From Callaeas wilsoni (taxonomy: Eukaryota > Chordata > Aves > Passeriformes > Callaeidae), in NCBI GenBank assembly GCA_013398955.1, contig VWPU01008485.1, positions 1-64,000 on the forward strand: a DNA stretch of 64,000 nucleotides. Reading direction: 5' to 3'. Each line of letters begins with the position of its first letter. Within the stretch, counting starts at the first letter, position 1. Below the pieces are notes generated by a model that worked only from the letters and a program-made list of their open reading frames with translations, had not been told where the DNA came from and searched no databases. Positions 15,101 through 27,300 of this stretch are shown piece by piece. The position numbers and the translations under genes were made by a program.

Positions 15101-16843
15101 TTTTGGGGTCACGAGTTTGTGAAGTGCTAAATTCCTGCTACTCTAACTTGGCTTTGACACTGCCAGGCTGTTGATATACAATACCTCCTACGGTACACTA
15201 GCTAGTCAGCATGGCACCATCCTTATCATTGCTTGTTTACTATAACCCTAGGGCAGTGTTTAGTGGTTGCAAATATTTGTTTTCATAAAACATTGGACAG
15301 ATATCTCTGCCTTTCTGTTTTTTTCCCTTTTTTAGCTCTTGGAAGTAAATTTTCCCTCCCTGGAAATTCAATTTATGTGTGACTAAGAGGTTTTCTTTCT
15401 TGATGTTTCAAATTTGGCAGTTTCAGTTTTTCATTTTTTGGACCTTGCCTATCATAATACTTAAAGACAGGTGATTGTTCAAAGTTTACCTCTGCACGAA
15501 AAGACTCCTGGAATATATAAGCTGACCTGAATGAACTCACTCTTGGATGCATGGAGAGTAATCTCATTTCTGATAACACTATACAGAGGGATGCATGAAA
15601 ATGCGGCAACATGACTTTAGGTTTAATTTTAGTCCCAAAGATGACTTTATTGCATTACTAATGTTCAGGTTTATATTGCTGACAAAGAGTTACATCACAC
15701 ATAGCCACATATTTGACTAAGGAGATTGTAATTTATGAAACAGTATTGTTAATGTGACTTTTAGGTTTCTTCAAATCCTTTTTTGCTGCCAGTACTCAAA
15801 TACTCCTGAAATGTTTCTGGCGGAATGATTTGCTATGCTTTGCCAGAGTAGGAGAATAATTTTTAAAAGGCTTTTTGGCACAGATTCAAGATAAAAGTGT
15901 TTCTTTTATGCAGTATTGCAATTCCTTGAATGATTAACAAACCACATTTAGCATATGCTTCTAATGCTTCGAATATCTTTCCAAAGATGTGGTCATAACA
16001 TTATTTTTTATACTCTTAGGAAATGATAAAGGAATTATATCTAGTGAAAACTGTGGTATTGGATTCCTTAGCTTACAGAAAGATCAAATGTGCTCCTGGG
16101 CAATTTTGGATGTCTTGAAAAATATAATTTTGTTAATCTATCTGAGAATAAGGCAAGAAATTCTAAGGGAAATACTACTAATAGTATCACGTAAAACTTG
16201 CAGCTTTATTTTCAGTCATATTATATATTGTAATAAAGGGAATCATACATAATATACCAGGATTTTTACTATAAAAAACTAGCGTGACTTCAGATACAGC
16301 TAAGTATAAACATAAAAGAGGAAAAATATTTTAAAACTCTGCATAAATGTAGATCCCGAAGCTGGTTTTTTTCCCCTTGTAAGCTCCCCTTGGAAGGTAT
16401 TAAATTGAATCAAGCATGTGCAAACCTTAAATTTAGCTCATCAGCTATCACAACAGCTGAACTTCTCCATAGAGGGGCAGGTGCCGTTGATGGTATACAC
16501 ATTTCTGGGCTCAGAGCTATGCCCGTGGAAAGCGTATACTGTACATTCCAGCTTCGTGATGACACAGCTGTAGCCCAGGATAAGCATTTCTGCACTGCAG
16601 ATGTCCCTCATGTGCCAGGACTGCTGATGCGGTCTGCAAGCCCTGCTCAGACCTGGCATTGTCACCAGCAGGAATGCAAGATGGGACACTACGTTCTTTT
16701 ACAGGGGACTGGTGTTTCTAAGTGCACAGCCTCATCATTCCTGACAAACAGCTGGTCATAAAATCCATAAATGAGTTCACAAAGATATCCAGAAATGTCC
16801 TTGATGGCTCTGGCATGAATTACAACAACTTTTCACAGGCTCT
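12186..16843. other. AT-rich non-coding stretch with one possible microexon
   Basis: No gene is recognised. A 33-base block at 12698-12730 is flanked by a strong acceptor (CTCTTTTTTTCACAG) and a fair donor (GTAAAT), reads in phase 0 without a stop (RKAKCSEKLQQ), and could be a microexon, but blocks this short are expected by chance. Open frames near 13.5-13.8 kb and 14.2-14.5 kb have no recognisable features. Confidence 0.5.
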
Positions 16844-16865
16844 CTACTGCTTAGACTTGGCTTGT
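16844..16865 (-). CDS. Candidate terminal coding exon, 3' end of an unrecognised minus-strand gene
   Basis: I do not recognise the gene. On the minus strand a very good acceptor (CTCCTGTTTCAG) is followed by 22 bases that complete a split arginine codon carried over from the exon at 16977-17090. They then encode QAKSKQ and a TAG stop. The intron between the two blocks would be 111 bases, short but normal for birds. A minus-strand AATAAA near 16206 could serve as poly(A) signal. The joined C-terminus would be basic and serine-rich. What is seen is splice signals plus frame continuity. That this is a gene is inference, and a chance arrangement is possible. Confidence 0.35.
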
Positions 16866-16976
16866 CTGAAACAGGAGACAAGAACATAAGTCATTTTATA
16901 CGGGAAGAAGTGTAAGCAGGATAATTTTAGGGGCAGCAAGCATGAGAGCAAGAAGAAAAGGCACACCAGCTCTTAC

Positions 16977-17090
16977 CTAGAAGAGCGCAAGTGTTGTCTG
17001 TCAGCCAGGCACCTCTGCAGGAACTGCACCTCTGAACTGGCAGATGCCATCAGCGTGTCTTCACCATTGCGACGACTGCTCCGCAGATTT
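16977..17090 (-). CDS. Candidate internal coding exon, unrecognised minus-strand gene
   Basis: This 114-base block on the minus strand is bounded by an excellent acceptor (TTGTTTCTTCCAG) and an excellent donor (TAG followed by GTAAGAG). Only the frame with one leading base is open. It encodes 37 residues beginning NLRSSRRNGEDTLMAS and continuing EVQFLQRCLADRQHLRSS, with the last codon split across the next intron. The block holds about five CpG dinucleotides although its surroundings have almost none, which suits conserved coding sequence. A possible upstream exon ends at about 17185 and would add a basic stretch ending KLRTRQ in the right phase, but its acceptor is weak. No known family was recognised. 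Real coding use is an inference. Confidence 0.42.
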
Positions 17091-20000
17091 CTGGAAGAAA
17101 CAAGTCCTAGGTCTTCCAGCACTCAAAGGACTGAGTCATCTAGATTAAGGGAACACCCTCTCACAGTGAGTCATCTTGCCTACCTTTGCCTGGTCCTCAG
17201 CTTTTCAGTTTGAGTTTTGACTTAGAGCACTTGTCTTTGAGCAAGGTTAGTTTTGCCTCACCATACTCCAAAGGAAGAGGATGCCATTGTGCAGGAATCT
17301 CCATCAAGAATTTCAGTCATTGTATTTCCACTAGGTTTCCCTGCCATAGCACAGCTCTTGAGTCTGCCACCCCATGGAGATGGTTCTCAGTTCTTTACCA
17401 CACTAGTTGTTTCACCTTCAAGTCAACAGACGGAAGGGAAAATGCCACTTCAAAATGTGTTGCATGACATCTGTCGTGGCTGGTCATGACTTCCTATTCA
17501 TACAGGCTAAGCAAGGAATCTTCTCTAATTAGCACTCAAAAGTGATAGTAAATGAACATATTCACTGGACAAAAAACCACAGCACAAGAACTTTAAAAAG
17601 CAATGGGAAACATAAGACATGGAGAAAAGGTCTTTCAAGTTAATTATTGCTCAGTCCCTCAGCTGAGTGAGCAGAAAGCAAGAGGGAATGCTGCACACTT
17701 CCTCACCACAGAGGCAGAGCTTGGCAGAAGGAGTGGGAGTCATCTTGCCTGCTGAAGAAGCATACCAGAGGACAGAAACCCTGGAACCTATTTAAAGTTG
17801 AACCAGTTGCCATGAACGACATGATGTTTCCCATCCTGGCTCCAGGATATTAAACAAGTTTTCCAGATGTATTAAAAGGGGACTGGCAGCACCTGAATAT
17901 TGAAAAATACAAGGCTGGTCATGGGTTGTAGGGAGGAGGGTGAATTTCATGAAGTTGTGGCTCCTTGTGTGGCTCCTGCATGGCCCCGTTTTCTCAAGCA
18001 CAGCTGGTCTGAGTAGAAGGTGCACAGTTGCACTGCCTTGGGAGCTGGAAAAGTCTCAAGGGGGAAGTAATTAAGTGAGGAAACATCAAGTAGGAGAGGT
18101 GAAACACCCCTTTTTTTCCTTTTATTTTGCCTGTTATTTCTTTGAAGGAGGTAGAGAGTGTGGTGCTGAGTGACCTCCATAGATTGTTTAAACTGTCTGA
18201 GATGCCCTCTAACAGTTTTATTCTTCTTCACTTTGGCTTGATTTTTCCCAGGTTCAAGTTGTGCTTTTTTTCTCCATTACAACTTCTGACAATATCCTGC
18301 TCATCTGGCAAAAGGAAAATGAGTTCAGGGTTGTGTACCTGGGTTTAGTTCATGTTTGACATCAGACACTGTAATGGAAAAGAATAACCCTGAACTTAGA
18401 AACTGACTGTCAAGAATGCAAATGTATTTAGAAGGCTCCAGTTTGCACAAACACCTGAGCCTGGTGATGGAAATATAAGCATCAAAACATATTTTTATTG
18501 TAAAATTTGCATTCAGACTTTAAGTTATTCCTGTAAAAACATCTCTCATGATCTAACATTTGGTGAAATGTGGCCAAACAGTGGGTAGTTTAACCATCCT
18601 GTGGGTGAAATGAATAAATCACAGAGAAATGTTTCTAGCATATTACGTATGGGAAAAAAATCTACTTTTACTTTCATTAAAGAAATAAATAAATAAGTTT
18701 CCTACCACAAACTCACTGACACATCAAGATGGTGACTGTGTTATTGAGTGCAAAATGTCATGCAGACAGGAGAAAGTAAAAGTGTTATATAATTTTACCA
18801 CTGAGGCTACTCTATGTAACTGTAATCCAGCAGCATTACATAGCTTAACTTCACAAGGGAAAGAAGAGAAGGTATTTCAGACAGAACTTTCTTTTTCTAT
18901 GTGTTTTTTTCTTATATCACGGTGACAGTTGGGTTCTCAATACTCAGAAAAAAGTCCCTTTAAATACCTGTGAAGGAATTTGTCAGGCAAAACTGCACAT
19001 TTTTCAAAGTCTGAACTCTACAGTGCTAGACATGCATCACACTTTATTTGACTCTCAACACTGCTAACCCAAGTAACAGCCCAACTGTGCCCTAAATTAA
19101 AGACTGAGTCTGACACTTGCTAGTTTGAGGAGGTTTTAAGGCTATTCATTACTTTTATTTGAAGAAATTTTAAAATTAATTCATTTTTCATCAATTCTAC
19201 CTTTCTTCACTTTTATATTCCATTCAACTCAAGTTGTGTCCTAGATCAACCCTAGAACCAAAGTCAAGCAAAGTCTTCTCATTGCTGTTAATGGGCACTG
19301 CCTCTGATTCTGGTAGTTGAGTAGGCACCATAAAAAGAGTGAGGACAGTCCAGGCAAGAGGAAATCCTTCCTCCTCTGGTATCCCTTGGGCATATCATGA
19401 GGTTCACATGCTACAGCACAATTCTCCCAAAAAGCTGATGAGCCTCTGTGGGAGCACTAGACACTCAAGCTTGGCAAAGCCTAGTGAGCTCAGACTACTC
19501 AGGACAAGGGCAGCAAGGAATGAGATTTGTTGCCTCTCTACCTCTCTGTTGCAGCTACATAGCAGCAGACTGGAAGACATACATTGGGGATAGATTATGC
19601 AATACCTATGCCATAGAACAGAGATACACTTTCATTTATCCAAATGACAAGGAATTTTTCCCTGATGTGTATTGCATCCTTCTTCTTTCCCAAATGTAAT
19701 TCCTGGATAACTTTTACCAAGTGTTCCTCTTACTGCTGTCATATGATTCCACAAAAATGTTAATGCATTTTAAATTACCAAAATATAGGTAATGTGCAGC
19801 ATGATTTTCTTTAAATATAGACACAAGTACGTCTGTGCTTAACTACATAAATATAGTCCCAACAATCCCTTAAACATACCTGAAGAACTTTGAACCCATT
19901 ATAATTATTTTGTTCTAAGGTTTGGACCAGCACTATGATACAAATTATAATACCTGCCTATTCTCAACAAGGTCCATAACCACATTCAAATAAGTTGTAC

Positions 20001-22280
20001 ATGCATTGTATATACCATTTGGCTTAAATTATATGGAAGCTAAAAATGGAGTAGAGAACATTGTAGACAATTGGTGATTTTTCATGCATGCATTGACTGA
20101 ATAACTTGCGCACAGGGCTTAAAGATTTGCTATTCTTTCCGAACTAGAGATGTTTAAGTGAGATCAATGTTATAAGAACACTCTTTGCAGGTTTATTTTA
20201 TCTTTTAGTCTGAGACTGTAGAAAAAGAAGGCTATTATTGGTATGCTTTGGAAGATACTGTTTCACAGGATCAGTTTTGGCCAAAGTAGTAGTACTTGGA
20301 CTTGGCACATTAAAACAATACCCAATAACTAAGCAGCTGGCTTTTTTGTAAATTTAGTTATTGATCTCTTGGTCTTAACAAACTGGAACACTTGTTGCAA
20401 TAGCAGAATTGCAACATAAATACTGCTGTAGTATGTGCTACCAAAGCTGCTTTGCTCCATATTTAATTTTTATTAAATAAACTGACGCTTATGAGAGTTG
20501 TTGTCAAGTTGGAAATATTGGAAAATTATTTTTACTCCCTACTACCTCCAGCAAAACAATTGGGCATATGCCTAACTATAAGCATGTGAATAGTCTCAAT
20601 GATTCCAATAAATGAGCTTGCTTAGTGAGCCTGGAGAGCTTTGTGGACCCATTCTGCAGCTCAGGATAGGCATAACGCTGCGGTATCCTATACTGCTGAC
20701 AAGATATCTTAAATCAGAAATGAAGGGTCTGCGTGTGAGACGAAAGGGGTATCTTACTTCTTAGTCAGGTAGGCATGGCAGCTGCTCTATGATCTCTGAT
20801 ATTTGACTGTGCACTGAACAGAAATTTCGAACACACATGCACATACATCTCTATACTGCATTGGTTTTCCTCCAACCAATCAGGTCCAGAGGAGATCGGA
20901 ATGAAAACGAATGGGCCCTTCAAGATTTCCCCGCTGGCTGACTTGAGGTGAAATTACTCTGCTTAGGAACAAATCATACAACACATGGAGTATACTTCAG
21001 AAAATATTCAAAACATCTCACTGACTTTTCAGGAGGGTTTTGGTGTTCGGAAGATACCTACCTAAATGTTACTCCCTATATTGCAGTAAAGTTCAAAGGT
21101 CCCACTCAGCAGAAATATCTCTGCTGAGAAAACTTGCAAAAAGGCACATCTGAGAGCATCTGGAAATGTAGCAAGAGAAGGACAAACAAGAATAAGAGCA
21201 AAGTAATAATTCCAGTGCATCAGTGAAAAACAACGGGGCAAATATTCTCATGAGGTCATACGGCTATTCTTCCCCTCCCTGTGTTCAAGGTTGTCCCAAA
21301 TATATGCAGACTACTCCTTACTGCCGTTCGTTCAACTTGTTCTGTAAAATCTCTAGGGATGAAGGCATGACAGTCTCACAAACAAGTCATTCCAGTATTG
21401 CGCTGTCCTGGACAGGCAAAACATGCTGTTCTCTTGGTTTTACAGCAGTCTTTTACGCATTTCAAGACCAGTTACATGTCCTAGATTAGCCAAGAACCCT
21501 GATTCTGACTGAACTAAATGTTGTTTTATGTTTCAGGCAGTTATTGATTGCTGGCTCGTGTCCTGTTTATTTTCAAACACTCTCTTATCTTCTTTTAGCT
21601 TGACGTGCTCCCTGAATGTAACTAAGGGCTCAGGACTTGCACATTCCACTTACCTAATTGCTCACACCCTCCTGTTCTCTCAAACACTCACATTCAGGCA
21701 GGAGCAGCACTGTGTGTGGAGCCCTCCAGAAGTTGGCAGAGAGGATCCAAAGGTATTCTCATCACCCATGAAGGGCCCAAAGGAAATACAGTTCAGTTTC
21801 AGACACTCATCCACGTATGTTGATGCCTTTTCTTTTATCTCAAGCAATCCCACATTAATGAGAGTCTTGGGATAACAGTCTTTCTCTCTCTCAAAAATCT
21901 GCATAAAATGTGGACCATCTCTTAGGCAGACAACAGAGGAAATTGTTGGAATATGGCAAGAGCAGCACCACTCCCAGACACCTTTAAGTGGGGTGTTAGA
22001 GAACCAAGACTTTGAGACAGAAATAGGGAAAGGTGGACCTGTTGGGAGCCCAGCCTTAGGACCCAGCCTTTCATGTGCAGCTGCAGTATGTCCTGCTGAA
22101 GAGTGAAAGGGGAAAATGTATTATCCTAAAACATCTTACAAAAAAAGTGGGTTTGTGTGTCAAATATAGACTAGCCCAGGACTGTTTTTAAGGTCAAGGA
22201 CACAAACAGATTCAAGGCCCCATGCATTTTGTGGTATGACAAAGCCAATAGTTTATGCAAATTCTTATTTTTTTCCTACA
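17091..22280. other. Non-coding stretch, mixed composition, no firm gene
   Basis: Several open frames (17.2-17.5 kb plus, 17.8-18.2 kb minus, 21.5-21.9 kb plus and minus) have no recognisable domain. At 19553 a strong acceptor (CCTCTCTGTTGCAG) precedes a plus-strand frame open for 48 codons to a stop at 19697-19699, containing YIAADWKTYIGD. No good donor follows it, so it is noted, not called. A small AAAT repeat sits near 18681-18697. Confidence 0.5.
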
Positions 22281-22337
22281 GAAACAAAAACTACAGAAGC
22301 AAACAAGCAAACAAAACACCAAGCAAACAAAAAACCC
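22281..22337. repeat. A/C-rich simple repeat (CAAA/CAAG units)
   Basis: Imperfect CAAA and CAAG units ending in a CCCCCACC stretch. It lies just before the acceptor of the candidate exon at 22356, so its pyrimidine-rich end contributes to that splice-like signal. Confidence 0.7.
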
Positions 22338-22355
22338 CCACCTTTCACCTTTCAG

Positions 22356-22439
22356 ATTATGTTTTTTAATAACATCAAGAATTTTCCAGTGAAGGTTGAT
22401 AATCTCCAGATATATATCTTTCCAAAACTGCATTTTCAG
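22356..22439 (+). CDS. Candidate internal exon, unrecognised plus-strand gene
   Basis: An 84-base block between a strong acceptor (CACCTTTCACCTTTCAG) and a good donor (TTTTCAG then GTAAAG). Of the three frames only phase 0 is open throughout. It encodes 28 residues beginning IMFFNNIKNFPVKV and including NLQIYIFPKLHFQ. The block starts and ends on codon boundaries, as do the blocks at 37221 and 45889, so it could be spliced to them without breaking the frame. The protein is not recognised. The residues are rich in F, N, I and K, as AT-rich chance frames also are, so this is a low-confidence call. Confidence 0.25.
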
Positions 22440-23604
22440 GTAAAGCATTATTAATGGGAAAATTTTTGGCAGTCTTATCAAGACTCATCTCTTGAGTTTA
22501 TGGTCCCTGCAGTGAAGTATGAACCTGTTGTTGTGCAGCTGCATGTGAAACCTCAGCTCATCCTACAACAAGTCCTGCTTCTCTTCCATTAGGAACATCA
22601 TATTCCACAAATCAGGCCGCCTTCTGCTATCTCCTGCCTTCCTCCTTTTGCAGGACTCATAACCTTGCACCACATCAGGTAATGTCTTCTTCTTCCTCTT
22701 CCTGAAAGGCAGCACCACCAGAGGGAGCATTTAGAACATGCAGAAAGCTAAGCCCTCACTCCAGCTATCCCTTCCAGCTATAAGAAGGGGTCATACATGG
22801 AAGCTTCAGAACACAGCCTGGCTGTTGCAATTCTTTCAAATTCATCAACCAAACTAATCTTTTCCATGTGTCTAATTCAGGAGAGAAAATCCAATGAGAC
22901 CTCATGAGATGCATCCCTGACATGAAGAGATCTCTTGCTTTCACATAACGAATCTCTCCTCCAAAGCATGGTCATGTCTACACTGACAAACTTTGATTCT
23001 AATTTCTATGCAGAAAAATAAAATAGGAATAGCAGCAATATTTACAGTTTGCAATTATCTGAAAAGAATTCAGACTCTGCAAGACATCTGCTTTTGGAAA
23101 GTCACTCCTTTCAGACAGGAATTGTGCAGACTCTAAAATTTCAATCCTAAGCTTGGCAAAACAATGGGGAACAAAGTTTCTTGAAAGGAGCATGGATAGT
23201 CTCCTATATAGCTAAATACCATAATGTAATGACAGTCATTATTTCAAAAGCCAGAAGAGAAGCATGTTATTCTGCAGAACCCTGTTTTCAGCACTCAGAG
23301 GCTTTCCATATGTGTCTATTACATGTCCATAAGATATTCAGATCATTTAAAAATTCATTTGGGCAATAATTTACTCTGAATTACACTGCATATCTATTGG
23401 CCTGAGTGATCAACCAGGCATCTGAATTGCCATAGAAAACAGCATACACAAACCAGGTAATTAGTCAGTGTGTCCTTTAAGAACTTATATCATAGAAACA
23501 AATGGCTGCTTCTTCGCTCACTTTTCCCATATTCACCACCCAAGCAGCTGAAAGCTGACCAGAGCTGACACTTTTCTCTGCTTACATTCACCATCCCATC
23601 CACT
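22440..23604. other. AT-rich non-coding stretch, nothing seen
   Basis: No repeat or gene was recognised on either strand. Open frames are short and overlapping. Confidence 0.55.
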
Positions 23605-24372
23605 TTATGAAGCTTGACTAAGAAAAGTGCTGGATTTTGCACCTGGGGCAGAGCAACTCTGGACATACAGACAGACTGAGGAAGGAGACACTGGAGAGCC
23701 ATGCCATGGAAAGGCACCTGGGCATCCTTGCTGAGGGCAAGTTGAGTATACGACAGCAGTGCCCTGGCAGCCAGGAGGGCCAACCATGTCCTGGGGGTCA
23801 TCAGGCACAACCTCAACAGCCAGGCAAGGGAGGGGATTGTCCTGCTCTGCTCTGCACTGGGGCAGCCTCACCTCGAGTCCTGGGGACAGTTTTGGGTGCC
23901 ACAATATATAAAACAGACATTAGGCTCTTAGAGAGCATCCAGAGGAGGACCAGGAGGACAGGAAAGGGTCTGGAGGGGAAGCCTTGCAAGGAGCAGCTGA
24001 GGTCGCTTGGTCTGTTCAGCCTGGAGGAGACTGATGACAGACCTCATTGCAGTCTACAACTTCCTCATACAGAGCAGAAGCAGGCACTGATCTCTTCTCT
24101 GTGCTGCCCAGTGACAGGACCCAAGGGAATGGCCCAAAGCTGTGTCAGGGGAGGTTTGGGCTGGATGTTAAGAAAATGTTCCTCATCCAGAGGATGGCTG
24201 AGTACTGGAACAGGCTTCCCAGGGAAGTGTTCACAGCATCAAGCCTTTCTAGTTCAAGAAGCATTTGAACAATGCACTGAGGCACACAGTGTGATTCTTG
24301 GAGCATCCTTCACAGGGACACGAGTTGGACTTCCCTGTGGGTCTTCTTCAGTTCAGGATATTCTGTGATTCT
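23605..24372 (+). mobile_element. CR1 LINE, 5'-truncated, plus strand
   Basis: The 3' portion of a CR1 non-LTR retrotransposon. It holds the end of the reverse transcriptase/endonuclease ORF2 and the 3' untranslated region. Decayed but recognisable family blocks lie in several frames: a segment matching 'lock of K-C-x-L-H-L-G' near 23620, ILAEGKLSIRQQC, the QRRT block, LGLFSLEE, and WNRLPREV near 24210-24230. Frameshifts and stops break it, so it is dead. The right end reads ATATTCTGTGATTCTTG, the remains of the avian CR1 octamer tail. Family properties (reverse transcription at the target, heavy 5' truncation) are established; the boundaries are by eye, good to a few tens of bases. Confidence 0.9.
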
Positions 24373-27300
24373 TGGTCACCAACCAGATTCTCTTCAAGAA
24401 CCATATGATCAGCTCCTGCTTTTGCAATTTTCTGGTAATTATGAAGTACAAAAACAATGGAAGACTTTGCCCTCCCTTGTATGCTGGAGCTGGTAGGAGC
24501 TAAGATTTTCAAAAGGCAGCTCTTTGAGTGGATCTAGTACAGTTGGTTTTTTTGCTATGATATCTTCTGGCCATTACAGGGAGCAAGGAGAGCTGCAAGC
24601 TGAATTGCATGCAGGGCAGTTTACACCAAGGCTAGTTATCCACACACATGCAGAACAATGCATGCTCCTCTTTCTAGGTTGTTTTTACAACCTTCTTCTG
24701 GGATGTATATTACTGTTCCTGGATCAAGTTTCAATTCCAATGTTGCAATTGATGGTTCTTCAAATGCTGGCTGAGGAACTAGTGCAGGAGAGAATATTTC
24801 ACTTTGTGGAGCAGCATGTTATTATCGTATGAACACTACCACCTCAGTTTGACTGTATATGGAATAAGTCTATATAATGCAGCATTGGCAAGATATGCAT
24901 TCAAAGACAAACTCTAGATCACTTCAGCAGAATGAACTAACAATAAATCCAGTGAATAAATTATAAACCTCCTTAAGAAACTATCCTCCTGAAGTGTGCA
25001 GGTAAGCCTAAAACATACAGGTGAAGACTACTTGAATCTTGACACGAAGGTGGTGAAAATGTATAATGTTTATTACATATAATTGCAATGATATTCCTCT
25101 CCCCTGAAAAGTCTGTAAGCCAGGCATGCATAAGAAGATACAAGAATGAAAGGGTGGGAGCAGAAAACATAAAATTCATATATATCTATTATATTAGTTT
25201 GTTACAAAAAAACCAATTAGTTATAACTTCCAGAATCACTCTGATGTGCCATCAATGTCAGTTCCCAGAGAAAACTGTGATCTTAGGAAAGTGGAAAGTG
25301 AATGGTTTACGCAGGCTGGAAATCAGATTTGTATGTGACTTGTTTCCAGTGGCCTTTAGTTTGGCTGAAGAGCACAGTTTTAATAGATGTGCAGGAACAC
25401 AGTAATCCATCTTTGCAGGACATCTCGACAAACAGAGCAATGTCGTCATCTAAAATGTTCTTTCAAAATTATTATTATACTAATAAGTTACATTAGTACA
25501 AGGCAATATTGTACTAGTACTGGTAATTATCTGGAGATTTGGTGGAGACAGAGAAAGCAGCCTAGTTCTTCTCTACCTTAAATTGGTTTAAAACATCAAT
25601 AGCACATCAAAATGTAGGGTTTTGTAGTGGTGTATAAGTGGTATAAACAGTATGTGAGAATGTGCATTCACTACTAGCAGCCCCAAAGAAATCCATTTTG
25701 TTTAGAACTGTAATTTAAGGGCAGGAAAAAATAGAGTAGAACAGAACATTGTAAGCAAAATTGGTAAGGTAATTACCCCGTGATAAAAGAAAATTTCTCC
25801 AGCAAAGAATGAACACTAACTATCAAAGTTCAAAAGTGCTATAATGTCTTGGCAATTTAAGGACTTCCACTTCTGAGGGTAGGTGTGATGGGCAAGACAG
25901 GCGCCTCCCTTCTGCAGGACTATCCTTGCTTTACCTGCCTTTGCCAGTGCCTGGGGCACAGCATGGTGGCAGCTGACAGCTGGCAGGAAGCCTTCTGCTC
26001 CAGGATTCCCAGGCTGCCTTTACTGGAAGGAGACCCTGCAGGAGGTGCCAATTGGGTCAGAGGTTTCTGTGCAGAAGCTGTCTCCAAAGGCAGAAGCCAC
26101 CCATCACCAGCCTTTGACAAATTTGAGATGGGGTTAGGTGAGGAAGGCAGGAAGGAGGAGCACGGCCTGTGAGGGTGAAAAAAGGAAGTGTGAAGTCTGG
26201 CATTGGGTGCCTTGCAGTGGGGGAAAGACCCGCTAAGGCAGCAGTGCACAGGCTGGTTGATTTTCTCTGAGAAATTCAGAAAGAAATGCAAGAAATGTAT
26301 TATCATAAGTCTGAGTCAGAAGAAGAACTGACAGCCAGGAGGAGAAAACAGCCCTGGAGGGAAATCCCCAAATACCTGAATTGCAAAAGCTTCATGCTCT
26401 GGAGCAATCCAGCCTACAGCAGCACTAAAAGAACTGGCAATGGAGAGAGAAAATTGTCAGTGAGACATGGCAGAGGTGTGGAAGACCTACCTCCATCAGG
26501 CAGAAGAAGCCTCGGTGCACTGGGAAGCAGGGACAGACTGTGTCACCAAAGAGAGGCACTGCAGAAAGAAAAGTGACAGGAACGCAGAATGAAGTCTCTG
26601 TTGCATAAGGGAGATTTGGGGATGAGGACAGTCTAGCTTTGAACAAAGTCATCCCTGAAAGAGTTCTCACAAAGAACATGTTTGAAACATCGCCAGGATG
26701 CATTTCCTGGCATTGGAGCTGGAGGCAGTGGAAGTTAGGGAATCCCACAGTTCAGAGCTGTCTGTGCTATTCACAGGGATCCTGATGATGCCAGCTGCAA
26801 TGGTGACTGTGGGTGCCCTATGCACCTAGGGTCACCATGACAAAGCTGCAAGCATAGGGAACATCGTGTGTGTGTGACACATGCTTAGGAACAAAGCAAT
26901 GGCAAGGTCATATGTATCTCCTTCACAGTCTTGCCAGTCTGTGAAGAAATATGGGAAGAACAAAGCCAGATGTAATTTCCAAGCAAGCAAATACTTTGTG
27001 AAGAAATGAGTGATGAAAATATTTCCAAACTGAATTTAGGACGGTATACGCTTGCTTTCAGTCAGTTTTTCTGGGTCTAACTTACTTTAATTTTGTAATT
27101 GTTTTCTGCTTTTTGAACTACTGCTAAAATACACTACCAGTCAAATTAAATAGTTTATCTGCCTTCAGCATCTGCATTTCTGTGGTTGAGTGCACTTCAC
27201 AGTAACACAGAGTTATCAGCACACACTTGGGTGTACACCCTGTGACCACAAAACCACCCTGCTCTGTTCCCTGTGCAGAAGGGCAGAGTGCTTATACAGC

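Noticed and set aside
16390..16761. A 123-codon plus-strand open frame
   Set aside because: It has no domain or splice support. It overlaps minus-strand frames and lies downstream of the minus-strand exon candidates, where it would be 3' untranslated sequence.
19553..19699. A 48-codon frame after a very strong acceptor
   Set aside because: There is no usable donor, it would need a split codon from an unknown exon, and no family is recognisable. Kept as a note only.
23637..24368. A 243-codon plus-strand open frame
   Set aside because: It is a mixture of CR1 ORF2 remains in the wrong frames and the 3' untranslated region, not a host gene.
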